64,000 nt of DNA from Maribacter zhoushanensis (GTDB lineage: Bacteria > Bacteroidota > Bacteroidia > Flavobacteriales > Flavobacteriaceae): contig NZ_JARKMR010000001.1 in assembly GCF_029350975.1 (NCBI RefSeq), forward strand, positions 1,178,001 through 1,242,000, read 5' to 3'. Below, piece after piece: positions 1-8,910 of this stretch. The position numbers and the translations under genes are program-made. Every line of letters begins with the position of its first letter. The stretch's first letter is position 1. The notes beneath the pieces were generated by a model. The model did not search any database. It saw only the letters and a list, made by a program, of their open reading frames with translations, and was not told the DNA's origin.

Positions 1-189
1 CTTTTTTCTGAACAAGTAAAATACTGGGAATGTTTTCAAACAATTTATTTTTTAACATTGAATGTTTATATAATTTTAGCGTTTGACTATAAATTGTTGT
101 AATAATATATGGGTTGTAAAATTTTTAAAAATCATATAATTAATTTTTGTTAATATTTGATTTTTTGGTAATTTTTTTACACTAATTAA

Positions 190-1293
190 GTGAATATGAT
201 AAACAGTGTAGATGATAGTTTGCCAAGATTTATAACTATAGAAAAAAGCCTTTATGGCAATTCTTCTTCTAATTTAGATGTTGAGTTGTTTAAACTTAAA
301 ATAATTGGGGGTATAGAAGTATGTATTATTACATATGGTGGTAGAATAACATCTATTAAAACGTTGGATAGAAATGGAAATTTAGACAACGTTGTACTTT
401 CTTTTTCTAATTTGGAATTGTATGAAAATGATAATCCTTTTTTTGGTGCATTAATTGGTCGTTATGGCAACAGAATTGCCAATGGAAAATTTAGCTTGGA
501 TGGAGAGGAATATATATTGGCAAAAAATAATGGGCAAAATTCTTTACACGGAGGGGCTAAAGGATTTGACAAAGTAATTTGGAAAGTAGAAGAAGTAAAA
601 GAATCATCCACATACGTATCCTTGAAATTAAGTTATTTAAGTAAGGATAAGGAAGAAGGTTTTCCCGGTAATTTAAAAACTACGGTTACATACACCTTAC
701 ACACAAATAATAGTTTACACATTTTGTATGAAGCAACTACAGACAAAACCACCGTTGTCAATTTAACCCAACACTCTTATTTTAATCTATCTGGCGATTT
801 CACAAAAAGTATTGTAGACCATGAAGTGAAAATTGAGGCAGATAAATTTGTTCCCGTAGATACATCTTTGATACCAACAGGTGAATTAGTACCCGTTGAT
901 AATACGCCTTTTGATTTTAGAACTGCTACACTAGTAGGTAATGTTATTGATAAGGAGCATAGGCAAATTGAAATTGCCGGTGGCTTTGATCATTGTTGGG
1001 TTTTAAATGAAGCAGCAACAGGTTATCGTTCTGTTGCCACTGCTTATCATGCCGCAACTGGTAGAGTAATAGAAGTCCTAACTGATCAAACGGGTATGCA
1101 ATTTTATACCGGTAATTTTTTAAACGGAACATTACCCATGCCAAATGGTGGTGTTTATAAAAAAAGAAGCGGATTCTGTTTGGAGACACAACACTTTCCT
1201 GATTCACCCAACCAATCGCAATTTCCTAGTACTACTCTTGGTGCAGGAGAAAAATATATGACTAGGACAACGTTTAAATTCTCTGTTGAATAG
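190..1293 (+). CDS. galM: aldose 1-epimerase (mutarotase)
   Basis: Aldose 1-epimerase interconverts alpha and beta anomers of free hexoses in the cytoplasm or periplasm. The 367-residue protein has the family landmarks in order: GRYGNRI near residue 95, SLHGG near 117, the NLTQHSYFNL stretch near 195 that carries the catalytic histidine, a GGFDHCW segment near 265, and FCLETQHFPDSPN near 330 with the catalytic glutamate. Length is normal for the family. No signal peptide is evident. The frame opens with GTG at 190; ATG at 196 is an equally possible start. It lies just upstream of a sugar-dehydrogenase-like SDR on the same strand and fits the sugar-catabolic surroundings. Confidence 0.9.
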   Translation: MNMINSVDDSLPRFITIEKSLYGNSSSNLDVELFKLKIIGGIEVCIITYGGRITSIKTLDRNGNLDNVVLSFSNLELYENDNPFFGALIGRYGNRIANGKFSLDGEEYILAKNNGQNSLHGGAKGFDKVIWKVEEVKESSTYVSLKLSYLSKDKEEGFPGNLKTTVTYTLHTNNSLHILYEATTDKTTVVNLTQHSYFNLSGDFTKSIVDHEVKIEADKFVPVDTSLIPTGELVPVDNTPFDFRTATLVGNVIDKEHRQIEIAGGFDHCWVLNEAATGYRSVATAYHAATGRVIEVLTDQTGMQFYTGNFLNGTLPMPNGGVYKKRSGFCLETQHFPDSPNQSQFPSTTLGAGEKYMTRTTFKFSVE

Positions 1294-1445
1294 GGAGAAT
1301 CTTGTAAGATTAATTTGATGCTATCTTTAAAATGACTTGTGGTATACTATAAGTTATAAGAAGATATCTTGTGCTAGTAATCTTGGTTATTGCGATAATT
1401 ATAGTAGACAAAGTCAGATATATTTACACAACTAAATATAACGTT

Positions 1446-2264
1446 ATGCAAAAACCAAATAGAAGATTAGAAGAACAAACCTGTATTGTTACAGGTTCCA
1501 GTGACGGTATTGGCGAGGCTGTAGCAAAGGCTATGGGTCTGGAGGGTGCTAATATTGTTGTTAATTACCACAGTAGTAAAGAAGAAGCAGAAGAAGTTGC
1601 GCACGAGATTAGTACAAATTCAAATGCAGGTGATGCTATTGTAGTAAAATGTGACGTTAGTAAAGAAGATGACGTTAAAGACATGTTTAAGAAAACCATA
1701 TCTAAATTTAGTACTGTAGACATATGTGTTACCAATGCTGGTTTGCAGTTGGATCATCCACTTCATGAGATGCCATTGAAAGATTGGCAAAGGGTGATAG
1801 ATGTGAATCTTACAGGGCAGTTTCTTTGCGCTAAAGAAGCGATTATAGAATTTAAAAGAAGAGGAATGCGACCTGTAGTATCTAAATCTCTGGGTAAAAT
1901 AATACATATGAGTTCTGTGCATGAAGTTATTCCGTGGGCAGGTCATGCTAATTATGCTGCTTCTAAAGGAGGTTTGGTCATGCTCATGCAAACAATTTGC
2001 CAAGAATATGGTCCAGAAAAAATAAGATGTAATTCCATAGCTCCCGGTGCTATCAAAACAGATATAAATAAAGACGTTTGGAGTACCCAAGAAGGTAGAG
2101 AGGGAATGCTGAAATTAATTCCTTACAAACAAATTGGCGTACCAGATGATGTAGGTAGCGTAGCTAGTTGGTTGGCATCAGATGAATCTGAATATATTAA
2201 TGGAACCACAATTTTTGTTGATGGTGGTATGACGTGCTACCCAGGTTTCACGGCTAATGGATAA
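1446..2264 (+). CDS. SDR family oxidoreductase, glucose 1-dehydrogenase-like
   Basis: This is a classical short-chain dehydrogenase (272 aa). It has the N-terminal cofactor motif TGSSDGIG, the NAG motif (VTNAGLQ), the catalytic Ser and YAASK, and a C-terminal VDGGMTCYPGF tail like that of Bacillus-type glucose 1-dehydrogenases. The likely reaction is NAD(P)-dependent oxidation of an aldose to its lactone, but SDR substrate cannot be read from sequence. The frame is open from 1371, but the first 25 codons are hydrophobic and unlike the family, so ATG 1446 is chosen. The mutarotase upstream would supply the beta anomer that such dehydrogenases prefer. A strong terminator follows directly. Confidence 0.85.
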   Translation: MQKPNRRLEEQTCIVTGSSDGIGEAVAKAMGLEGANIVVNYHSSKEEAEEVAHEISTNSNAGDAIVVKCDVSKEDDVKDMFKKTISKFSTVDICVTNAGLQLDHPLHEMPLKDWQRVIDVNLTGQFLCAKEAIIEFKRRGMRPVVSKSLGKIIHMSSVHEVIPWAGHANYAASKGGLVMLMQTICQEYGPEKIRCNSIAPGAIKTDINKDVWSTQEGREGMLKLIPYKQIGVPDDVGSVASWLASDESEYINGTTIFVDGGMTCYPGFTANG

Positions 2265-2273
2265 ATGGCCATA

Positions 2274-2307
2274 AAAAAAGCCACCCGATTGATCGGGTGG
2301 CTTTTTT
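2274..2307. terminator. bidirectional rho-independent terminator
   Basis: A perfect GC-rich 10-bp stem (GCCACCCGAT / ATCGGGTGGC) with a 2-nt gap at its apex is flanked by an A-run on the left and a T-run on the right. It lies between convergent genes (SDR on plus, SYLF protein on minus) and can end both transcripts. Confidence 0.9.
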
Positions 2308-2327
2308 AAAACTTCTAAGTGAAATTA

Positions 2328-2864
2328 TTATTTCATCATTGGAGTGTAATCAAACTTTTGACCGCCTACAGACGCATCTGCCATTAGTCCAGCTTTTGGT
2401 AAAGCAAATACTGCAACACCATCTCTATATTTTGCATTTACAGATACTCCAGATTTTAAGGCTACCGCTGATGCTTCGGCAGAAAATTCAAAATCTCCTT
2501 CTTTAAATTCTCTTAAATCTTCTGGTGTTTCAAAGAAAATAACTTCAGTTATGGCTTGTCCGCCAGCTTGTAATCCTACGCTTAGCTTTTTCAAATCTGC
2601 CATACCTACAATAGTTCCGTCTTCGTATACAACACCATTACCAGATGCTCCGCCTATTATAAATCCGCCTTTTCCAACGTTTGGGAATACTACATATCCG
2701 GCAGAAGTATTAAAAAATTGGTCTAGACCAACTTCCATAGTCATTAATTTTTCTTTTGCATTGTCTGCATCCTTAATAATTTTTTTGTCTTTACTACTTT
2801 GGGCATTTATCCCAACGGACAAGAATAATAAGGTTGCGAATGTTATTGATTTTAAAATTTTCAT
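2328..2864 (-). CDS. SYLF (YSC84-like) domain secreted protein
   Basis: The 178-aa protein starts with a Sec signal peptide (cleavage near residue 21, after GINA) followed by one SYLF/DUF500 domain. Family hallmarks visible are a glycine-rich core (GKGGFIIGGASGNGVVY, about residues 65-82), SVGLQAGGQ and a C-terminal ADASVGGQKFDY. SYLF domains bind lipids in eukaryotes; the bacterial secreted forms have no settled role. It probably sits in the periplasm. It is monocistronic, with its own terminator, and not obviously linked to the sugar genes. Confidence 0.85.
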   Translation of the reverse strand: MKILKSITFATLLFLSVGINAQSSKDKKIIKDADNAKEKLMTMEVGLDQFFNTSAGYVVFPNVGKGGFIIGGASGNGVVYEDGTIVGMADLKKLSVGLQAGGQAITEVIFFETPEDLREFKEGDFEFSAEASAVALKSGVSVNAKYRDGVAVFALPKAGLMADASVGGQKFDYTPMMK

Positions 2865-3139
2865 TTGTTCTGTTTTTAAAGATTACTATAAATTTTTCTT
2901 CACATCAAAGATAGAATCAGTGTAAAAAAGTCTTTATCCTATATACTATAAAATTTAGCTCAAATGAATGTTAAGTATTTGTAAATCAGTTAATTGAATG
3001 TTAAATTATATATATGCTTTCTTTCAGTGTACGCGTAACTATTTTACACATAGTCACTTGTGTTAAAAACCTATTTCTTAAAAATTTGTTAATTAATGGT
3101 TTAAGCTCTATATTCATAACATATTAAAAGAGACGCAAG

Positions 3140-3331
3140 ATGGAGAATAATGAGAAAATTTTAGATTCTAAGACGATAGCTAACTTTCTTATAGCATTTG
3201 CATTGATGCTTACAGCAGTCTATTACTTTAATAATTCTGAAGAAATTGAAAATGAAGTAAGTTCTGCAGTTGTAAGTTCATTGGCAGATGTGAACAATAG
3301 TTTGGCAGAGCATGAAACGTCTCGCAAATAA
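3140..3331 (+). CDS. small single-pass membrane protein, function unknown
   Basis: This 63-aa protein has a hydrophilic N-terminus, one hydrophobic segment (about residues 14-30, NFLIAFALMLTAVYYF) and a charged C-terminal tail rich in Glu, Ser and Asn. I do not recognise a family. Support for it being real: it fills the gap between two transcription units, begins with ATG after an AT-rich leader, and is followed 27 bp later by a good terminator. It stands alone. Confidence 0.6.
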   Translation: MENNEKILDSKTIANFLIAFALMLTAVYYFNNSEEIENEVSSAVVSSLADVNNSLAEHETSRK

Positions 3332-3357
3332 TTGAAATTTCCGACCAAAACTATAGG

Positions 3358-3388
3358 CTGCCTATTCATTGTAATGGGCAGTTTTTTT
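3358..3388 (+). terminator. rho-independent terminator
   Basis: A 9-bp stem CTGCCTATT / AATGGGCAG (one G-T pair) with a 6-nt loop is followed by seven T. It ends the small membrane protein transcript and separates it from the convergent EamA gene. Confidence 0.85.
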
Positions 3389-3403
3389 ATTTAAAATAGT
3401 GGG

Positions 3404-4237
3404 TTAACTTCTTTTGCCAATCATAATATTGGCTATTAATGCCCCAACTATCATTAATATTCCTAAGAGGCTCCAAAGCGAGTAAATATCGCCAAACCAG
3501 AAAATGCCAACGGTTATGGTAAATATTACTTCAATATATTTTAAAGGTGCTACCAAATTTGTTTTAGCTATTTGAAAAGCTTTGGTCATAAATACCTGAC
3601 CAAAAAATCCAAATATGCCTAAACTTGATAATAGTAACCAATCGATCCCTACTGGAGTAACCCAATTACTGATGCTTAATAAACCTCCAATAACAGTACC
3701 TGTAAACATGAAATAGTTAACAATGACTAATGGGTGATCACTATTACCTATTTTGCGTATTAGAACATAAACTAACCCACTAAAGACTGATGCTGCCAAT
3801 ACAAGTAGTAAACCAGTTGTTTTTATATTGTTATCAAATCCTTTTAAAACTAAAACACCGGCAAATGCGAATAGAAATAAAAACCATTGTATGGGTTTTA
3901 ATTTCTCTTTTAACAGAAAGACAGCAAATACTGCAGCATAAATAGGGGCAAGGTATCTTAATGATACAGCAGTACCAACCGGCAAATATTTTAAGGACAT
4001 AAAGAATAAGCTCATAGCTGTTAAGCCTGCAATAGCCCTAAATATCATATATCTACGCTTGTTCCCTAAAATAGAAATACCTTTAATTAAAATGTAAGTG
4101 GTACCTAATATCAACGAACCTATTGTTCTAAAAAAGACTATTTCAAACGTAGGGAAATGGTCTAAGTATTTCACGAACGAGTTCATTAAACTAAATGAAA
4201 ACGTACTAATGATCATAAAAAGAATTGCCTTCTTCAC
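3404..4237 (-). CDS. EamA/DMT family permease
   Basis: The 277-aa integral membrane protein has about ten hydrophobic segments arranged as two EamA halves (about residues 3-135 and 145-272). Typical sequences are the YLPVGTAVSLRYLAPIYAAVFAVFLLKEKL stretch's helix-end 'LKEKLKPIQW' and the second-half 'APLKYIEVIFTITVG'. Members of the drug/metabolite transporter superfamily export or import small metabolites across the inner membrane; the substrate is not predictable. It is divergent from the downstream SDR and could move a sugar acid or amino acid. Confidence 0.85.
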   Translation of the reverse strand: MKKAILFMIISTFSFSLMNSFVKYLDHFPTFEIVFFRTIGSLILGTTYILIKGISILGNKRRYMIFRAIAGLTAMSLFFMSLKYLPVGTAVSLRYLAPIYAAVFAVFLLKEKLKPIQWFLFLFAFAGVLVLKGFDNNIKTTGLLLVLAASVFSGLVYVLIRKIGNSDHPLVIVNYFMFTGTVIGGLLSISNWVTPVGIDWLLLSSLGIFGFFGQVFMTKAFQIAKTNLVAPLKYIEVIFTITVGIFWFGDIYSLWSLLGILMIVGALIANIMIGKRS

Positions 4238-4596
4238 AGTCTAAAAATTGAATGTGCAAAGTTACTGGTGACAATGAGAATTCTACGGCTATACTATTTA
4301 AAATAACTATTTAACCATAAGATTTGTGATACTCATAATTTTAAGGTCTTAAATGTGATTGTTCAATTATTTTCTGCATGTATTCACTTATAATTAAGCA
4401 GAATGTTCAATGTTTTTTATCAATTTCTACTTTCAGGCATATTCTGTTAATATATGTTATAGAAGCTATTATAATGGGTATATGTTAACGTAACATTTTC
4501 CGAGATCTCTTAACTTGGCAGAACAAAATAAAATAGTCGATTTAATCCAATAATAAAGGTTTTAAATCACAGATGAATAGATAAAATAGATTGAAA
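4238..4596. other. divergent intergenic region
   Basis: This 359-bp AT-rich stretch lies between the divergent EamA permease and the SDR operon. No ORF or RNA gene is visible. It contains a short inverted repeat at 4482-4496 and should hold promoters in both directions. Confidence 0.6.
4482..4496. promoter_or_regulatory. possible operator, inverted repeat ATGTTA-ACG-TAACAT
   Basis: A perfect 6-bp inverted repeat with a 3-bp centre lies about 100 bp upstream of the SDR/cytochrome pair. The shape resembles LacI- or GntR-type operators. The left nine bases (ATGTTAACG) recur on the minus strand at 14740-14748 in the PUL promoter region. No matching regulator gene is in the window, so the assignment is weak. 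Confidence 0.3.
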
Positions 4597-5415
4597 ATGA
4601 ACGAATTGTTGTCGTTGAAAGATAAAAATTTTGCCCTATCTGGGGGTACAGGGACCTTAGGTGGTTCAATTGCTCAATACCTAATAGAAAATGGAGCTAA
4701 GGTTCTTCTGCTTGGTAGATCAGAAGATAAGCTAAAATCTAAACAAACCGAGCTGAACACTATCGTCCCTAACAGTACATTTATTTTTAAGGTAGATGTA
4801 ATGAGCGAGGTTGATCTTAAGGAATTAAAAAATAAGATTAAAGCAGATTTTGATCATTTAGACGGTTTGGTAAACCTTGCAGGTGGTAATATTCCCGGTG
4901 CTACGTTGAAACCAGATCAAACTATTAGGGATATTGAAATGAACGATACCCAAAAAGTTGTGGATATTAATTTATTCGGTACAGTAACGCCAACCGTTAT
5001 TTTAAGTGATCTAATGGTTGAACAAGGTTATGGCTCAATTGTCAATATTTCATCTATGGCGGCAAAGCAAACTATATCTAGGGTCTTAGGTTATTCTATG
5101 GCGAAAGCTGCTGTTGATATTTTTACAAAATGGATGGCAAATGAACTAGCCTCTAAACACGGAGATAAAATTAGGGTCAATGCGGTAGCTCCAGGCTTTT
5201 TTATTGGTAATCAAAATAGACGTTTGTTGACAAATGAAGATGGTTCTTTTACCGAAAGAGGAAATAGTATTATCAAGAATACACCTATGGGTCGTTTTGG
5301 TGATGCGTCAGAACTAAATGGAATGGTTCACTACCTGCTTAGTGATGCTTCTAGTTTTGTAACCGGTAGCATTTTTGATGTTGATGGAGGGTTCAGTTCT
5401 TTCTCAGGAGTTTAA
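4597..5415 (+). CDS. SDR family oxidoreductase, probable D-mannonate (fructuronate) oxidoreductase
   Basis: This 272-aa short-chain dehydrogenase has SGGTGTLGGSIA (residues about 16-27) as nucleotide motif, NLAGGNIPGAT, the catalytic Ser (NISSMAAKQ) and YSMAK. It is clearly a paralogue of the SDR at 8911-9726, sharing the GGN(I/M)PGAT segment, the VNAVAPGFFIGNQNR stretch and the FSSFSGV/FSAFSGV end. In Bacteroidota, SDRs of this type next to uxuA are assigned to NADH-dependent reduction of D-fructuronate to D-mannonate; that role is inferred from context. The frame opens at a TTG (4591), but ATG 4597 fits the family. The cytochrome protein gene follows after 54 bp, probably in one transcript. 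Confidence 0.8.
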   Translation: MNELLSLKDKNFALSGGTGTLGGSIAQYLIENGAKVLLLGRSEDKLKSKQTELNTIVPNSTFIFKVDVMSEVDLKELKNKIKADFDHLDGLVNLAGGNIPGATLKPDQTIRDIEMNDTQKVVDINLFGTVTPTVILSDLMVEQGYGSIVNISSMAAKQTISRVLGYSMAKAAVDIFTKWMANELASKHGDKIRVNAVAPGFFIGNQNRRLLTNEDGSFTERGNSIIKNTPMGRFGDASELNGMVHYLLSDASSFVTGSIFDVDGGFSSFSGV

Positions 5416-5469
5416 CATGGTATCCCGTCAAAATTAAAATATTTTAAATTCAATATAACTTCTAAGTTC

Positions 5470-7704
5470 ATGCGCTTTTGGCTTTTAATTCTATTTTCTA
5501 TTTGGGCATTTTTGTATTCTTGCCAACCATCGCATACCGAGTCTAACATAGCGTTAGATTCTTATCATGTGGAAGATGGGTTTAATTTAGAAGTAATTGC
5601 TGCAGAGCCTCTTTTAAAAGCACCTGTTGCAATAGATTTTGATTCTAGAGGTAGAATTTGGGTTGCGCAAATGCCAGGTTATATGGATGACCTGCAGGGT
5701 TCAGGAGAGGAAGACCCTTCAGGTAGTATCGTTATTCTAGAAGACTTAGATGATGATGGTATTGTTGAACACGCTAAGGTTTTTATAGATAGTTTAACCA
5801 TGCCTAGAGCATTGGCACATGTATACGGTGGGCTATTGTATGCTGAACCTCCGTATTTATGGTTTGTAGATATAGAGAACGACAAACCTGTAAATAAGGT
5901 TTTGGTAGATTCTGTTTATGCCGTTGAGGGTAATCCAGAACACCAACCAAACGGATTAGAGCTAAATATTGATAATTGGATATACAATGCCAAATCTAAC
6001 TTTCGATACCGAAGGTACAATGGTGTTTGGGAGAAAGAGCCAACTACCTTCAGGGGGCAATGGGGTATTACCCATGACAACTTTGGTAGGTTATATTATA
6101 ATGATAATTCTCGAATCCTATTAGGAGATTATGTGTTACCCAATACATTAATTAATAATAAATATTTTACACCAAAATCTAGTCTAGATAAACTGTTGAC
6201 AAATGATCAAAGGGTGTACCCGGCATTTGCGGCATCGGTAAATAGAGGATATGCAAAAGGGGTTTTAAATTCAGATAGCATTTTGGTAAATGCTACCGCA
6301 GCTTGTAGTCCATTAGTCTATAGAGGTGGTAAGTTTACTGCAGCTTATGACGAAAATGTATTTGTATGTATACCTGAAGGAAATTTGATAAAGCGTGCTT
6401 TGTTGACATTTACGGGCGACTCTACCATAGCTAAACAAGCTTGGCAAAATAAAGAGTTTATAACTTCTACAGACGAAGGTTTTAGACCCGTTAGTTTAAA
6501 GAATGGTCCTGATGGTGGTATGTATGTTGTTGATATGCATAGAGGTATGATAGGGCATCATGCTTATATGAGTCCCTACTTAAGGGATAGAGCTAAGGAA
6601 AAGCAATTAGATACTATCATAAATTTTGGACGGATTTTGAAAGTATCTCATGAAACTGCAACCGTTGATGAGATACCAGATTTTAATGACTTAGATGCGA
6701 ATGAACTATTGTCCTTGTTAAGTAATAATAATGGATGGGTTCGTGACAGGGCACAGCATTTTTTAATTTTTAAAGAGCTTAAAGATGTTATAGATGAGGT
6801 AAAGAAGCTCGCATATAACACGGAGAAACCACTTAGTCAAATACACGCATTATATGTTTTGGAAGGGTGGGATGCTTTGACGTTTAATATTCTTGCCAAG
6901 GTTATACAAAAGAGTGGAAGCGAGGTTGCTTCTCACGCATTGGTACTTTCTAAAAAATTTGTTTCCGATGACAATTCTGGTCAAGCAGTGAGTGTTTTTG
7001 AATATGTGATAAAACAAAATGACCTTAGTTTAGACCTTTATTTAGGGAATTCATTGGGCAATTGGATAGCTCTTGACGAAGAAAAATTTCTGCCATTTAT
7101 GATGGAAATTCTAAAGCGAAGAGAGAAGAATGCGACTATTACAGATGCTGTTATAAGTGGTTTAAGCCAGGTAGATTCACTTATTTATAACAATATAACT
7201 ATAATGAACAGCTTTAAACACACACCGTTTGTAAATAAATTGGCTAAAAGTGTGGCAGATAAAAAGGCTGATAGAATGAACGCTATTTTTACCAAAGAGG
7301 TAACCAAAGAAGATACCCGTACTAGTGGCGCAAAAATGTTTTTTCAAATCTGCGCATCTTGTCATGGTGCTGACGGTAAAGGTATAGATGGTTTGGCTCC
7401 ACCGTTAATGGGGTCTGAGCACGTAAAAAATACAGAACGTTTGGCATTGATTGTTTTACATGGTCTAGAAGGACCGGTACATGTAAACGGTGAAGAGTAT
7501 AATATAAATTTGGCAATGCCCGGTCTTATTAGAAATGAAACTATAAGTGATACGGATATTGCCAATATTATATCTTATGTAACAAATGCGTTCTCTGATA
7601 ATCCTAAAAGATTAAGCAAAGAACGCATAGGTGAACTTAGAACTGTTAAGTCTTCTACCGGTATGGAGTTTACCGAGAAAGAACTACAAGCATTAGAAGA
7701 CTAA
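5470..7704 (+). CDS. PVC-type heme-binding protein: beta-propeller dehydrogenase-like domain plus cytochrome c
   Basis: This 744-aa protein begins with a lipoprotein signal (FLYSCQPS, Cys18). Residues about 30-380 form a sorbosone/glucose dehydrogenase-like propeller typical of the PVC-type membrane-bound dehydrogenases (LEVIAAEPLLKAPVAIDFDSRGRIWVA-type start). A helical HEAT-like middle region (about 410-600) follows, then a class I cytochrome c domain with the heme motif CASCH (about residue 627) and a later methionine ligand candidate in NLAMPGL. It probably oxidises a sugar or sugar derivative in the periplasm and passes electrons to the respiratory chain. The partner uronate and 3-keto-glycoside genes suggest a carbohydrate substrate, but which one is unknown. 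Confidence 0.8.
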   Translation: MRFWLLILFSIWAFLYSCQPSHTESNIALDSYHVEDGFNLEVIAAEPLLKAPVAIDFDSRGRIWVAQMPGYMDDLQGSGEEDPSGSIVILEDLDDDGIVEHAKVFIDSLTMPRALAHVYGGLLYAEPPYLWFVDIENDKPVNKVLVDSVYAVEGNPEHQPNGLELNIDNWIYNAKSNFRYRRYNGVWEKEPTTFRGQWGITHDNFGRLYYNDNSRILLGDYVLPNTLINNKYFTPKSSLDKLLTNDQRVYPAFAASVNRGYAKGVLNSDSILVNATAACSPLVYRGGKFTAAYDENVFVCIPEGNLIKRALLTFTGDSTIAKQAWQNKEFITSTDEGFRPVSLKNGPDGGMYVVDMHRGMIGHHAYMSPYLRDRAKEKQLDTIINFGRILKVSHETATVDEIPDFNDLDANELLSLLSNNNGWVRDRAQHFLIFKELKDVIDEVKKLAYNTEKPLSQIHALYVLEGWDALTFNILAKVIQKSGSEVASHALVLSKKFVSDDNSGQAVSVFEYVIKQNDLSLDLYLGNSLGNWIALDEEKFLPFMMEILKRREKNATITDAVISGLSQVDSLIYNNITIMNSFKHTPFVNKLAKSVADKKADRMNAIFTKEVTKEDTRTSGAKMFFQICASCHGADGKGIDGLAPPLMGSEHVKNTERLALIVLHGLEGPVHVNGEEYNINLAMPGLIRNETISDTDIANIISYVTNAFSDNPKRLSKERIGELRTVKSSTGMEFTEKELQALED

Positions 7705-7716
7705 GCAATTCTTTTA

Positions 7717-8892
7717 TTATTGACTTTTTCTAATACCTAATTCTAAACCTCTTAACTCTGCTAAACCTCTTAATCGACCAATACCAGAATATCCAGGATT
7801 GGTTTTCTTTCTAAGGTCATCTAACATTTTATGTCCGTGGTCTGGGCGTAGTGGCATTCTGGTATCTTTTCTGCCAGCTAATTTTCTTTTTTCTTGCTCA
7901 GCTATCAATGCTTTCATAACAGAAAACATATCAACGTTACCTTCTAAATGATTTGCTTCGTGAAAATTTCCTTCGGCATCACATTGGGTGCTGCGTAAAT
8001 GAATAAAATGTATGCGATCTCCTAAACGCTCTATCATTCCGGGCAAGTCATTATCTGGTCTTACACCAAAAGATCCCGTACAGAAGGTTAATCCGTTGTT
8101 TGGGCTGTCAACCGCATTGTACAGATCAACAATATCTTGTTCGGTACTAACAACTCTTGGAAGTCCTAATATTGGAAAAGGTGGATCATCAGGATGTATG
8201 CACATACGTATGCCCGCTTCTTCTGCAACAGGAATTATATTGGATAAAAACTCGAACAAATGGGCTTTCAATTCTTTAGCTCCAATAGTATCATACGTAG
8301 CTAGAATAGTATTGAATTCTTCTAGGGAATATCCTTCTTCAGCACCAGGTAAACCGGCTATAATATTACTTATTAACTTCTTTTTATCACCTTCTGAAAG
8401 CGAATCATGGTAGGCTTTAGCTTCAGATTTTTGAGAAGTTGAATACATACTTTCTGCTCCTGGTCTTTTTAACAAATACAACTCAAATGCAGCAAAAGCG
8501 ACGGCTTCAAATCGAAGCGCTGTTGATCCATCTTCAACCTCAAAATCTAAATTGGTTCTGGTCCAGTCTAAAACTGGCATAAAATTGTAACAGACCGTAT
8601 CTATGCCGCATTCTCCTAAATTTGAAAGTGTTTGTTTATAATTTTCATAATATGTTTTATAATCGCCTTTTTGAGTCTTTATTTCCTCGTGAATAGGAAC
8701 ACTTTCTACTACGGACCATGTTAGACCAGCAGCTTCAATAGTATTTTTACGCTCCATAATTTCATCTACAGACCAAATAACGCCATTGGGTATATGGTGT
8801 AAAGCACTTACTATACCTGTTGCACCTGCCTGTTTAATATCTGATAATGATACGGGGTCATTTGGACCGTACCAACGCCATGTTTGTTCCAT
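7717..8892 (-). CDS. uxuA: mannonate dehydratase
   Basis: Cytoplasmic UxuA dehydrates D-mannonate to 2-keto-3-deoxy-D-gluconate. The 391-aa length matches the family (about 394). It begins [16 protein letters not shown], the usual UxuA start, and shows the metal-site segments [16 protein letters not shown] (about 234-250), FCTGSFG (about 270) and HFIHLRS (about 292), ending in the RPDHGHKM motif (about 350). It is the last gene of the minus-strand operon, 18 bp after an SDR that likely makes its substrate. KDG kinase, KDPG aldolase and glucuronate isomerase are not in the window and must be encoded elsewhere. Confidence 0.95.
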   Translation of the reverse strand: MEQTWRWYGPNDPVSLSDIKQAGATGIVSALHHIPNGVIWSVDEIMERKNTIEAAGLTWSVVESVPIHEEIKTQKGDYKTYYENYKQTLSNLGECGIDTVCYNFMPVLDWTRTNLDFEVEDGSTALRFEAVAFAAFELYLLKRPGAESMYSTSQKSEAKAYHDSLSEGDKKKLISNIIAGLPGAEEGYSLEEFNTILATYDTIGAKELKAHLFEFLSNIIPVAEEAGIRMCIHPDDPPFPILGLPRVVSTEQDIVDLYNAVDSPNNGLTFCTGSFGVRPDNDLPGMIERLGDRIHFIHLRSTQCDAEGNFHEANHLEGNVDMFSVMKALIAEQEKRKLAGRKDTRMPLRPDHGHKMLDDLRKKTNPGYSGIGRLRGLAELRGLELGIRKSQ

Positions 8893-8910
8893 GTTTAATT
8901 TATAAAATAA

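Noticed and set aside
1371-1445. Extended start for the SDR giving a hydrophobic N-terminal segment
   Set aside because: The extra 25 codons are AT-rich and unlike the family; ATG 1446 gives the normal SDR start.
2551-2925. Plus-strand 124-codon frame opposite the SYLF gene
   Set aside because: It is the complement of a well-recognised SYLF protein and reads as low-quality shadow sequence.
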